Part shown: piece after piece, positions 34,740-45,800 of the stretch
Layout: each line of letters begins with the position of its first letter
Position numbering within the stretch: position 1 is the first letter of the stretch
Assembly: GCA_922989275.2 (NCBI GenBank)
Contig: OV277857.1
Location: 45,733,083-45,797,082, forward strand
Origin: Gari tellinella
Taxonomy: Eukaryota > Mollusca > Bivalvia > Cardiida > Psammobiidae
DNA length: 64,000 bases
Direction: 5' to 3'
The notes under the pieces: generated by a model
What the model was told of the DNA's origin: nothing
What the model saw: the letters and a program-made list of their open reading frames with translations, nothing else
Databases searched by the model: none
Program-made: the position numbers and the translations under genes

Positions 34740-35400
34740 TTTGGGTTAGGTTCACGAAGGGGTGAAATTGGCCCTATGTCAAATGTACACCAAATTTTCA
34801 CATATGATAGAGCGTAGTTTAAGACTAAACAACTTTGCACCATATACACTTCCATGTTGCCAAAGCAACCCAATACTTACAAAATAATAAGATAAAAATA
34901 ACTCTTTTTTCAAACATTTATCATATTGATAACATAGTATTTGAACATAGTTGAAATTATGATAATCGAGCAATGATAATGCTATATACAACTAGTAAAT
35001 TTGATAGAGAAAAATGTGTATGTTGCTATAGCAACCAAGTACCAGAGAGTCTCAAAATGAAGTTTCCCCCATATTTTGGAACATTTTCCCTGATTCTGGC
35101 ATCGGCGCCGCTCTTCGACCAAAATAATGAATATGACAAGTTAATGGTTGTACAACTAGAAAAACAAATAACATAACGTAAATTTGATCAAAGGTTGGCG
35201 CCACAGAGAAAATCGTCTCTCTAACTCTAGTTGTTTTTTTTTTCTCATGAAAATCACACAAACATGGTCAACACATGCATTATTTCAGAATGAACTTAGT
35301 CTTCTATTAACACAACTTAATATGCATATGACACCTACAGGTCTTCTTGTATCACCAGCGTGTTTCACATTTTCAAACTGTGATGTTTAAACATTTCACT
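34740..35400. other. No gene; possible unclassified repeat
   Basis: Contains ggttcacgaaggggtgaaat and two gttgc-aagcaacc-type short inverted repeats. Open frames on both strands overlap without family resemblance. Confidence 0.3.
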
Positions 35401-35765
35401 TTTGGGCTGAACTGTATAGTTTCCGAACCAGTGCCAAATTAGATAAAAGGCATATTTACTGTAGGTATGCATACCTGTATCTATGCAAATATTGTTATTG
35501 GCAATTAAATGATTATTTTCTAAACTCTTTGACCTTATGACGTATACTAGTTATGTGTTGAGTCTTCAATATCAATCAATTTAAGTTAAGGTTATGTTCG
35601 TATATGTAAATTAAAACCATTGAAAACCGAACCATTCATTAATAGGCATACTGGTCGGTTCAGACATGTTTTCAGATAAGACAGCTACGTTTATAGCAAT
35701 CAACCAAGTCTACATTAAGTGTAAAATCATTTTACAGTCGTAAATACAAATAACACATTGGTGTT
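35400..35765. other. No feature seen
   Basis: AT-rich DNA without repeats or exons I can recognise. Confidence 0.3.
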
Positions 35766-35980
35766 TAGTGGCGGAAATGTTATTCTTACCCGTTTAAAAA
35801 CGCAAACGAAACTCAAACGCATTGCAATTTAAAATAGAAAATCACACTGTTTTGATTTTTCTAACGATTTATTTTTGATCTGTGTGGCAAACAATTTCGA
35901 GTCTGATCAGACGCCCCGGTTCAGCCTGGGATAAAATGATTCCAAAACGATTTGCAGTCGATATTAGTTTTTAAAAGTCG
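35765..35980 (+). mobile_element. MITE-A copy 8 (degenerate, truncated)
   Basis: tagtggcggaaatgttattc, acccgtttaaaaacgcaaac, and a broken H1 core gtctgatcagacgccccggt. The right TIR is absent. Confidence 0.65.
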
Positions 35981-36229
35981 GGGTGCATTTGTAAGATGAG
36001 TACTATCCGAACACCTTTAATTGAAATCTTATCCCTGAAACTTTTAATTGACAATTCTAAATCCAAAATCAGTCTAGTCCATTTTACTATTTAGGGTTGA
36101 TTTAAACAATATTTTTCAAAATGACAAACAGTGTAGACACTGGTCAATGTCTACACAGTTTGCATAGGACAAGTGTAATCCTCAAACGTACACTGTTTAT
36201 GAATGACGAGTATACTCGTCGCTAGAGTT

Positions 36230-36390
36230 GAATGTGTTAATTGAAATCTAACCACATAGTCCGTTTCTAGTTTTGTATCTATAAGTCATCACTTAAAGCA
36301 GGTTGAAAAAAAAACAGAACATGCTTGAAGACGCATTCTGCTTTAGTTTCATCATGTTTTCAGCTATCATCTGCTAGTATATAGAAACTA
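36230..36390. repeat. H2 hairpin copy
   Basis: ttaaagcaggttgaaaaaaa / catgtttt-cagctatcatc arms with gaagacgcattctgctttag in the centre, diverged. Confidence 0.55.
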
Positions 36391-36623
36391 TTAAATTCAG
36401 TGATTCATATTCACGAATGTATAATATATATTGATTAGAAAGGAACCATTTTCTTAAGTGCAGGGATACACCACAGGGACGTGTTTCATGGGTAAATGGT
36501 TCAGTCATTATACATTATCAGTAGTATGCTAGTAATCCTGTTTGTGTGTACAATTATATATGAATAGATTACACTGTGATTTTATTATTCTTTTTCGTAG
36601 AATTTAGAAAGACATGTATGTAG

Positions 36624-36978
36624 CATTCCCTCTCTACAACGACATCCAATGGGAGACAAAAATGTGTGCGTTGTTCGGATGGATTCGTTATAGGGAAGGA
36701 AATTGGCTAGCATTTGCAAGCAGCTTGATTCCAGATCAGACGCCGCGTAACGCGGCGTCTGGTCTTGAATCAAGCTGTTCGCCACTCGTCATTATTTTTG
36801 TTTCTGCCAAACTGCCTAATATGTAAATTTGAGAAAACCAGCAGGCATCAATTTTAGGTAGACTATATTGCAGCCGTGAAAAAGTTGGATATACTTATAT
36901 TGTTTTGGGAACAGCAGCAAGGGTCGTTGTAAGGAGTGAGTCGTTGTTCAGAGGGCCATTGTAGGGAGTGAGCGCTGT
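36624..36978. mobile_element. MITE-C copy 1 with H1 hairpin
   Basis: Ends gcattccctctctacaacga and tgtagggagtgagcgctg, TA at the right border. It carries the CAGCTTGATT version of H1 at 36716-36783 (cagatcagacgccgcg / cgcggcgtctggtct). A second copy is at 57.9 kb. Confidence 0.72.
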
Positions 36979-36984
36979 ATCAAT

Positions 36985-37270
36985 AAATTTGTCTAACGTT
37001 AGAGTGATTAATTTACTATTTTACAATGAATGCAGGATTGCCCTTTCCTATCGAGTATGACTGAGGCTCTTTTAAAACGCACTAGATTCAAAATCTCACA
37101 ATGATCACTTCCCTTCCTCTGAGAAAAAAATTACATAAACTTGTCAAAAAACATGTAATTGATGCTTTGAAGAATTGCAGTTCTGAATTGTTTCCCTCGT
37201 AGAAAATTAGTGCATTGCGGTATTGTACCAAGTTTGCCACTTGTCAAAATGCTGTATCCGACATTTGTAC
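36985..37270. other. No feature seen
   Basis: Unremarkable AT-rich sequence. Confidence 0.3.
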
Positions 37271-37500
37271 AAAAACAACAGCTACTAGCCTACTACTACT
37301 ATTAATCCAGTTTCTACTGTTACTACCACTTCTACTACATGTACTTCTACTTCTACTACAACTTCCACCACTACTTGTGGCGACTTCAACTACTACTACT
37401 TCGATTTCTTCTATTACCACTACATGTTAATACTACTACTACCGCTACTTCTACTGCACCTACTACTACAGCTACTTCTCACACAACTAATACTCCTCTT
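37270..37500. repeat. Degenerate (CTA/CTT)n tract
   Basis: About 230 bp of ctactacta, cttctac and ccactac variants. The Leu/Thr-rich open frames here reflect the tract. Confidence 0.85.
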
Positions 37501-37609
37501 CTATTCCAGCAGTTTTGAATTGATCAGTCGCTGTGTTTGTCGATGTCTTATCTGGCTAGTGCAGAGCGAAAGACGTTTTACTGTCGTAAAAAACGCCAAC
37601 AAACAAATA

Positions 37610-37785
37610 TATGTCCAGTGCAAACAGTTTGGACCAATATCAGACACCGGTATATCCCGGTATATCCTGGCTTTAGTGTTATAAAGCTTTTGAATTGGAC
37701 TAAGTTTGCCTAGGCTCAAATCTGACCAATAAATGCTTGAGAACGACTTTAGACTCAACTCAAAAGCTTTATAACGTCAAACCCT
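37610..37785. repeat. H1 fragment followed by foldback (gcttttgaattg)
   Basis: gtgcaaacagtttggaccaa starts an eroded H1. Then ttataaagcttttgaattgg and actcaaaagctttataacg form an inverted pair with aaatgcttgagaacg, as near 11.2 and 23.8 kb. Confidence 0.55.
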
Positions 37786-37899
37786 GGTGTCTCATCAGGA
37801 TCCACTCAATTGTTTAGTTACCCTTTCAATTTATTATCATTTATTCTTGTTTTCGTTTCGTTTCATTTAAACGGGAAATAATAACATATTCTACATAGG

Positions 37900-38000
37900 G
37901 TCCGTTTGAAAAGAGACACTTGTTCTTTAAGCAGCCACCTTCCGTTAACACATAACAATTAACACAATTTAGTGGTCTTATTAGAGATGGTTTGCATGCA
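37900..38000. mobile_element. MITE-B fragment
   Basis: gcagccaccttccgttaaca and tttagtggtcttattagaga resemble the right arm of MITE-B. The H3 hairpin is missing. Confidence 0.5.
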
Positions 38001-38397
38001 CATGTAAAGTATCTCATATACAGCCTAATTCATTGACCACGTTGCTAATTGCCTAGTTAAGATAAGTTACTTAGCGTAATTAAAGAATTCTCTCAGTCAC
38101 CTAGCACCACTAGTAACCGATATAATTGCACACCTTTATACACCATTAATTCTGTGTTAAAGCTGCACTTTCTGAAGTTATTTTATAATCATAGTAATGC
38201 ACAACACCTTTCAAAGGGAGCATTCTGCAATACTTCTGCGCTGCATTAAGCACGTATCTTTAGGGATCGTAACGCCTATAAATTAAATGTGTGACGTTTG
38301 ACCGTAAGTGGACCCTATGCGTGTTTGATTTCCCATTAGAACATTTGGATCTTTTACAAGTAAGATACTTCTTCTGCTGGTGAACTTTTGGTGACTT

Positions 38398-38465
38398 TTG
38401 CAAACAGTTTGGATCCAGATGAGACGCCGAGTAACTCGGCGTCTCATCTGGATCCAAACTGTTTG
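38398..38465. repeat. Perfect stand-alone H1 hairpin
   Basis: gcaaacagtttggatccaga and tctggatccaaactgtttg pair completely around gacgccgagtaactcggcgtc. No family TIRs recognised nearby. Confidence 0.85.
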
Positions 38466-38559
38466 ACTCGCTAATGATTTTTGCTGAAAGAAAATGTCTT
38501 TAAATCAATTTTAAGCACTGTTGCAGACAACAATTTTAGCAGGCGACATTTAGATTATA

Positions 38560-38803
38560 CAGTGGAGAACACGTTTTTCTTTCCCGTTTAAACGCAAATG
38601 AAACGCAAACGCGTTGCGATAAATCGTAGAAAATGACAACTTGTCGACAATTTTGAAAATTCATTTTAATCTGAGAGGCAAACAGTTTGGATCCTGATCA
38701 GATGCCAGGTTACCCGGCGTCTGATCTGGCTCCGAACTGTTTGCATTTGAAATAATAAATTTAGCGTTAACGCGTTTATTGTGGAAGAATAAAGTATCCA
38801 CTG
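38560..38803 (+). mobile_element. MITE-A copy 9 (diverged)
   Basis: cagtggagaacacgtttttc left, taaagtatccactg right, H1 core gatgccaggttacccggcgt. Confidence 0.88.
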
Positions 38804-39048
38804 TCCTCCCTCCCAACTGATCGGGTTCAGATAGTGAGTTATTTCAAAGCGGCTTAAAGTGTTTCTCAGTGTATGTTAACATTAAATATCTTCTCATTAG
38901 AATCGTGAATTCGGTGTGATTCTAATGATTAGTTAAAACAGAGTGTTCAGTGGAGACATAAGGCTTTTATTATCTGAAATACTTTCTATACTGGGACTTA
39001 TTCGATGTTAAAAGTGAATTCAAAATGTCGAATATATAATATTATCTA

Positions 39049-39294
39049 CAGTGGAGAATCTGTTATTCTTTCCCGTTTAAACTCAAACGTACGCAAACGC
39101 AAAGCACTAAAACGTAGAAAAGGACAACTTTTGGACAATTCTGATAATTCTTGTGTATCTTGGTGGCAAACAGTTTGGAGCTTGATCAGACGCCGGGTTA
39201 CCCGGCGTCTGATCTGGCTCCAAACTGTTTGCACTGCAAATAATAGTTTAAGCGTAAACGCGTTTATTGGGAAAGAATAACAGATTCTCCACTG
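39049..39294 (+). mobile_element. MITE-A copy 10 (near consensus)
   Basis: Consensus-length 246 bp, TIRs of about 28 bp, TA flanks (ctaCAGTGG and CCACTGtat). Upstream of the CBM9-like gene by about 350 bp. Diverged H1 fragments follow at 39320-39395 and 39470-39500. Confidence 0.96.
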
Positions 39295-39641
39295 TATACC
39301 CAACAAACGCGAATACTGGTATCCGTTTCAATCAGTTTAGAGCAAGATCAGACACCAGATGACACGGCGCCTGATAAGGCTCCAAACGGTTTTATACTTA
39401 ATAAAGAAAAACCAAGACTGCCATTTTCTACATTCAAATGCATAGCCAGTGTTTCTTTTTTATCTAATAAAGCTCCAAACCGTTTGATACACAAATAAAG
39501 AAAATTATCAATATTTCAAACCAAGACTGTTATTCTCTTCATTTTAAATTATTGGACAGTCCGTTTATCGTAGGAGAGTAACGTTTTCCAAAACTGGAGG
39601 CAACATTAAAAGTGAAGAAAAGAGACTAGCTTGCTGGAACC

Positions 39642-39886
39642 ATGCCGATATCACTACCGTTCTCACTTCCGCTCTCATTGGACACGAAAATTAAAAAGAT
39701 TGTGGCGGTAGCCGTAGGTGTATCAATAATAATGCTGCTTCTCGGGGTATGGATTGGTTATAAGGCCGGACACACTACGGGTAGAACTTCCTGCTACTTG
39801 TTTACCGGCTTGAAGAACACATGTGCTCGGCGGCCGTATAAGGTGTGGGGGTCGAAAGCTACGCCAGCTTCAAGCTACTTCTTTAG
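39642..39886 (+). CDS. CBM9-like gene exon 1 (anchor)
   Basis: Starts at ATG 39642 (accATGCC context), encodes the cytoplasmic tail, transmembrane segment IVAVAVGVSIIMLLLGVWIG and a Cys-containing stalk. Ends TTTAG|gtaaca. MITE-A copy 11 starts 18 bp after the donor. Transcription start unknown. Confidence 0.82.
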
Positions 39887-42800
39887 GTAACATTTGCTAA
39901 CTTACAGTGGAGGATCTGTTATTCTTTCCCGTTTAAACGCAAACGTACGCAAACGCAAAGCGCTAAAACGTAGAAAAGAACAACTTTGGGACAATTCTGA
40001 TAATTCTTATTTATCTTGGTGGCAAACAGTTTGGAGCCTGATCAGACGCCGGGTTACCCGGCGTCTGATCTGGCTCCAAACTGTTTGCACTGCAAATAAT
40101 AGTTTTAGCGTAAACGCGTTTATTGGGAAAGAATAACAGATTCTCCACTGTACATACATTTATTACACCTTTAATGTATTCCTCCATTATAGAAAATAGT
40201 TCCACTTTATACAATCATGAATGTCTATCGTAAGAAATATTTGGTATATCCTAACAGATGGAAGCTAAAAGTAGGCTGACAGTAAAGCAGAATGCGCCTT
40301 AACTTAATGTGTATAATGTTTTACTTTGATCAGAACTGCTTTGAGTGATCACCTGTCTTCAAAATTAGAAGCAGGCTATGGAAATGGGTTAAAATGCGGA
40401 TTTAATCGAATTAACCCCTTCATTGTCCTTCCCCGAGTAACTTTACGTGTATTTGCATACAGCTTGGATCCTAATCAGATGCAACTTGGCGTCTGTTTTG
40501 AATCCAAACTGTTGGACACTCATTTCATTTTTTAGTCAAATTATTTAAGATTTGAATTAGAGAATTAAAAACAGACGACAATCTTTTAAAATTGATGACG
40601 TCATGGCAGTAAAGGGTTAAGAACCACATACATTGTTCTCCCTAGGTATGAATGCCTAGGTACAGTGGATAATCTGTTATTCTTTCCCGTTTAAACGCAA
40701 ACGTACGCAAACGCAAAGCACTAAAACGTAGAAAAGAACAACTTTTGGACAATTCTGATATTTCATGTTTATCTTGGTGGCAAACAGTTTGGAGCCTGAT
40801 CAGACGCCGGGTTACCCGGCGTCTGATCTGGCTCCAAACTGTTTGCACTGCAAATAATAGTTTTAGCGTAAACGCGTTTATTGGGAAAGAATAACAGATT
40901 CTCCACTGTAACTACAAGTGGAACACGTGTATTTGGTGTCTAGAAAAATGTTGTTCAAACTGAAAACAAGAACTTTCATAATTGTAAAACAGGACTCTTC
41001 AAATGTTTCCTATATTCTATACATGTTAACCTTGTATTGTAAACATTTTAGAGAATTCATTAAGAAATGAAAGAACAATGTAATCCCTTTACCACCAAGT
41101 ATTTTTCGTACGCAGACTGTGTTTTCTGCTGCAAAAAGTATATGTTTCTAACATTTCTTATCCAATAGATCTTCACACTCAGTGTATCAAAAAGTTTGAA
41201 TCCAGATGAGATACCGAGCGACTTGCGATCTCATTGTAATCCAATCTGCTTGCAAACATAGAGTTGCCTTTGGAGAAATGGGGATAAACACGCCTTGAAA
41301 TGAATACTATGAAACATATATAATATACTGATTATACACATATACACGTATAATATACTGATTATACTGATTCTGCTTTCACATCAGAAAACATACTCCT
41401 CTGGTACATGTACATGTACGAGCCTTAAATTTAAATACAATTGCGTCCATGAGCAGTTTTCTCTTTGGGTCTTTGGCACAAACAGTGCGAATAGTTTTAA
41501 ACTAGGGATTTTGTTCTTATGTTTCACCGGTAGAGGATGTCTTTAACCATTTCCCCGTTGTATAGCTTACTTTCAGTATTAAGACAGATTGCTGCTTAAA
41601 AGAAGGCTTAAAGTAAAGTAGAATGCGCCTTTTTGTAGATTTGGCAAGTATTGCAAAACAAATTCGGAGATAAACACAATACGAAGATAAATCAATTCGT
41701 TTCAATATTGTTTCCAAGAACACTGTCCAGGTAGGTTTGCATGTGTTTGTATATATTTATGCACGTGTAACTATTCCTGGAAAATAAATTAAAGCAATTA
41801 AGGCAAATTCGGAAAGAAAAACATTCAGAAAGAAAACCCGGATGGTTCGAGTTATCATTTTTTTAGTTGTAGAAGTGCATCTCTGTTTGGTGCCGGTTGT
41901 CCATAATAGTAGGCAATAGAAAACAGTAAATGGATGAACATACACTCAGTGCAAAAAGAAACGCACATTTTTCATTACACTGTTAGTATGTAGAAGGAAC
42001 GTATTTGTGAATTAATCTTTTCATTAAGGTCAGTAGTTCTGTCTGGAGGTATCAATGTTGAAAAACACAACCTGCACAAAACGGTGCGATGTTTAAAATA
42101 CGCTGTAGTTCTCTTTCGCTTCCAAATTAATCGTGAGATTTTTACCCCTTCACCGTTTCAATGTCGCCTGCTTCAAATTTGTTGTTTGTAAGATCGTTTC
42201 AAAGTAAGATCCAATGTAGTATGAATTAAAACATATCGATACGAGTGTCAAACAGTTTGGATCCTGATCAGACGCCGCGTGACGCGGCGTCTGATCAGGA
42301 TTCAAACTGTTTGCAAATGCGCTTTTTTGCGTCATTAAGAGTGAAAGGGTTAAAAAGCAGCACACTGGTTTTGAGTTTTTGTTTCTGAACTTGTTACAGA
42401 ATTAAATCAATCTTGAGATATGGTATTAGTATTCTAATTTTCTTCAAGAAAAGATTCTTAATCTGCGCATGAGCACGATGTGCGTTTCTTTTTGCACTTA
42501 ACCTATTTCCCCATAGATACGCCTTTTTATGCACTACATGAAGCATTACCTGGTAGCTTTAAACAGACTGAAAGTAAAGTAGAATGTTGCTTAGGGAAGT
42601 TTCTCCCCCCCCCCCCCCCCCCCCATATTTTCTGTTTTAATTTACCCCCTCTCTTCAATATTGAAAATGTTCTATATTGGAAGAATTGTTAACTTCAATA
42701 CTAATACAATGTTTAATTTAGATATTTTGTTTCGGTATTGTTCAGGTCTCTGAAAAACTACAAAACCTCGGTCTGTTTACCGAAGACAACGAGCTGTCAC

Positions 42801-45800
42801 AATGAGCGCCTGCCTCGCAATTATATCGCCTACTATCTGGACGGCAAGAACATCACAATTGACGGCCAAGACACTGACCAAGCATGGACCGAAGTTCCAT
42901 GGAGTAAGCCATTTCAAGGTAAGTCGTATACTGTGGTGAATGAGTTGTAACAGTGAAGATATGCGGCGTTTGTTCGGAATCCAAACTGTTTTCGAAGTCG
43001 CTATTTGGTGACATTGGCAGTAAAAGATACCTAGTCATCGAAGTCCAAAAGTATTTCCTTCTGATGAGACTTTATAAGCCGAGGTCCGATGTATCAGTAC
43101 TCTACAATGGGCACCCTAAAGACACAGAGAACTCTGTCGATAATACAGTGGAGAATCTGTTATTCTTTCCCGTTTAAACGCAAACGTACGCAAACGCAAA
43201 GCGCTAAAACGTAGAAAAGAACAACTTTTGGACAATTCTGATATTTCATGTTTATCTTGGTGGCAAACAGTTTGGAGCCTGATCAGACGCCGGGTTACCC
43301 GGCGTCTGATCTGGCTCCAAACTGTTTGCACTGGAAATAATAGTTTAGCGTAAACGCGTTTATTGGAAAATAATAACAGAGTCTCCACTGTAAGAGTAGG
43401 GCATCGCGACCGGATTTTCTGTGTACGATCCGCACTCTTTGAGGCGTCTAGTGACCCAGGTTTTGAATACATTGACGTTAATAATAATATTTATAATAAT
43501 AATAACAATTGTCAACAAGCAAACCAAACCAAAAAAGCCGCATATGTTGGGACAGAATAATTTCCTAGTTTGACCAACTTGTACCTTTGGGTGATTACCT
43601 TGTTATGACCTGACCAAACGGATGATAATCCATGTGTTTCTCTGTGAGGCTCAATGCAGGGCATGAAACCGATATTCACTCCATATGCAGTTTGTTAGTC
43701 GTTGTTGTTTTTTGTTGTTGTTAAATATTTCTTCCATAGAAGGATATAAACTTGGAGTCCTAAAACTAAAGCTGACACGATAGCCGACAGTATCGACTTA
43801 TCACAATAGCTGAGGTCTATCGACTATCAATTGCAAATCAACTTACCGATACTATCGGAGATCGTTTGATCAATAATCGATAGTTTATTCTCTAACACTT
43901 TCAACAAAGAAACAAAGTATATGTATATATGGTTGACAAGTAACACTCGAGAGACTGTACCAGAGTTTTATGATGGCATGTTTGGTCTATTCAAAATATG
44001 TATTTAAGTCTCTTTTAATCCTCACACACTAGCTAATATTCAATATAGAAGACAGATGGTTGCTTAAAGCAGGTCGAAAGAAAAGCAGGATGCGCCTTAA
44101 GGCGCATTCATTCTGCTTTACTTTCAGCCTGGTTTTAACATCTGCCAGGCTAGAGAAAACATTTTAAAGTTCATATTCATAACACAGGGCCGCGACACGA
44201 ATGCTTTTTGAGAGAAAAAATCGTCAGAAAGTATATATAGAGTCTCTATATATACTTTCTGACAATTTTCCCCCTAAAAATTAATCGTGTCGGGGCCCTG
44301 TGATTCATAATACATATAGTGTAATAAAATCATAATAGTGTAGCAACAGTGTATCCAACTATCGATAATCTATCGTGATAGTGAACAGTTACTATCGATA
44401 GCTATCGTGATAGCGATGTTGGTCGCAATAGTCAGCCTTACTGAAAACGGACTTCATAAAACCGAAAGTCTCTGAACAGCGACCAGATACCTCGATCTAA
44501 ACCCTTTGTTGTACTTGCTTTCACCACATTTAACCATTTCCTCCCTAAATTCGTATTTTACGCCATGAATGTTTTCCTCTGACTAAAAAAAGTTCCTTTT
44601 AGAAAAAAGTTAACGGGTAAAAGTTAACGATCTGCTTATCATGCCTGAAGGAGTTCTCTGCATTAACTTCTGTCTTGCATGAAACTGTCACCTCTCTTTA
44701 CAGTGGAGAATCTGTTATTCTTTCCCGTTTAAACGCAAACGTACGCAAACGCAAAGCACTTAAACGTAGAAAAGAACAACTTTTGGACAATTCTGATACC
44801 CGGCGTCTGATCTGGCTCAAAACTGTTTGCACTGTAAATAATAGTTTTAGCGTAAACGCGTTTATTGGGAAATAATAACGTTTTCTCCACTGTACAACTT
44901 CTCTTAAGTGGCTTATATTATGTAAACCTCCCTAATCCGAAAAAGGTACCAAATAGTTTGCATTGATCGTAGAGGGTTGGATGGAATTCGGTTTTCAGAG
45001 TTTTAACAGTAGTATGATTCTTGTAGATATGAGGGCAAGTTGGCTACCTAAGCCTCGTTTCGTTACCAAGTTCAAGATGAGGTGGGATGATACCAAGATG
45101 TATGTACTAATCTATGTACAGGAGAAAGATCTGTTTGGAACACACACCATCAATGACACAAGCAGTAGGTATCAATCAAGCATCAAGTCAATCAATATTT
45201 TGTCGGAACATTTCATAATATATAACATATAACATAAGCTATGTATAGCTTTTTAATCAATCTTTCAAACGATCAATCATATTAAGAGACTCCTTATTGC
45301 AGTGGAATATATTGTTTATAGACTAAGGACTACTATTCGACACATGATAAAAGGCATGCAAAATACAGTGGAGAATCTGTTATTCTTTCCCGTTTAAACG
45401 CAAACGTACGCAAACGCAAAGCACTAAAACGTAGAAAAGAACAACTTTTGGACAATTCCGATAATTCTTGTTTATCTTGGTGGCAAACAGTTTGGAGCCT
45501 GATCAGACGCCGGGTTACACGGCGTCTGGTCTGGCTCCAAACTGTTTGTACTGCAAATAATTGTTTTAGCGTAAACGCGTTTATTGGGAAAGAATAACAG
45601 ATTCTCCACTGTATCATGCAAGTATTAGAGATATCTGCACACTTTAAGTGTGCATTAAGCAACCACATGTATTAGGATTTCTGTTTGCAATGGACATACA
45701 ATGGAGAATCTGTTATTCTTTCCCGTTTAAACGCAAACGTACGCAAACGCTAAGCACTAAAACGTAGAAAAGTGCAACTTTTGGACAATTCTGATGATTC

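Larger units (their letters stand above)
43767..44440. mobile_element. Putative non-autonomous hAT-like element
   Basis: Ends taaagctgacacgatagccg and ggtcgcaatagtcagcctta, rich in tatcgat motifs near both termini. Flanks cctaaaac (43759-43766) and ctgaaaac (44441-44448) agree at 6 of 8 bases, as expected of an old hAT 8-bp duplication. It carries an H2 hairpin (44060-44140) and another palindrome. No transposase. Confidence 0.6.
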
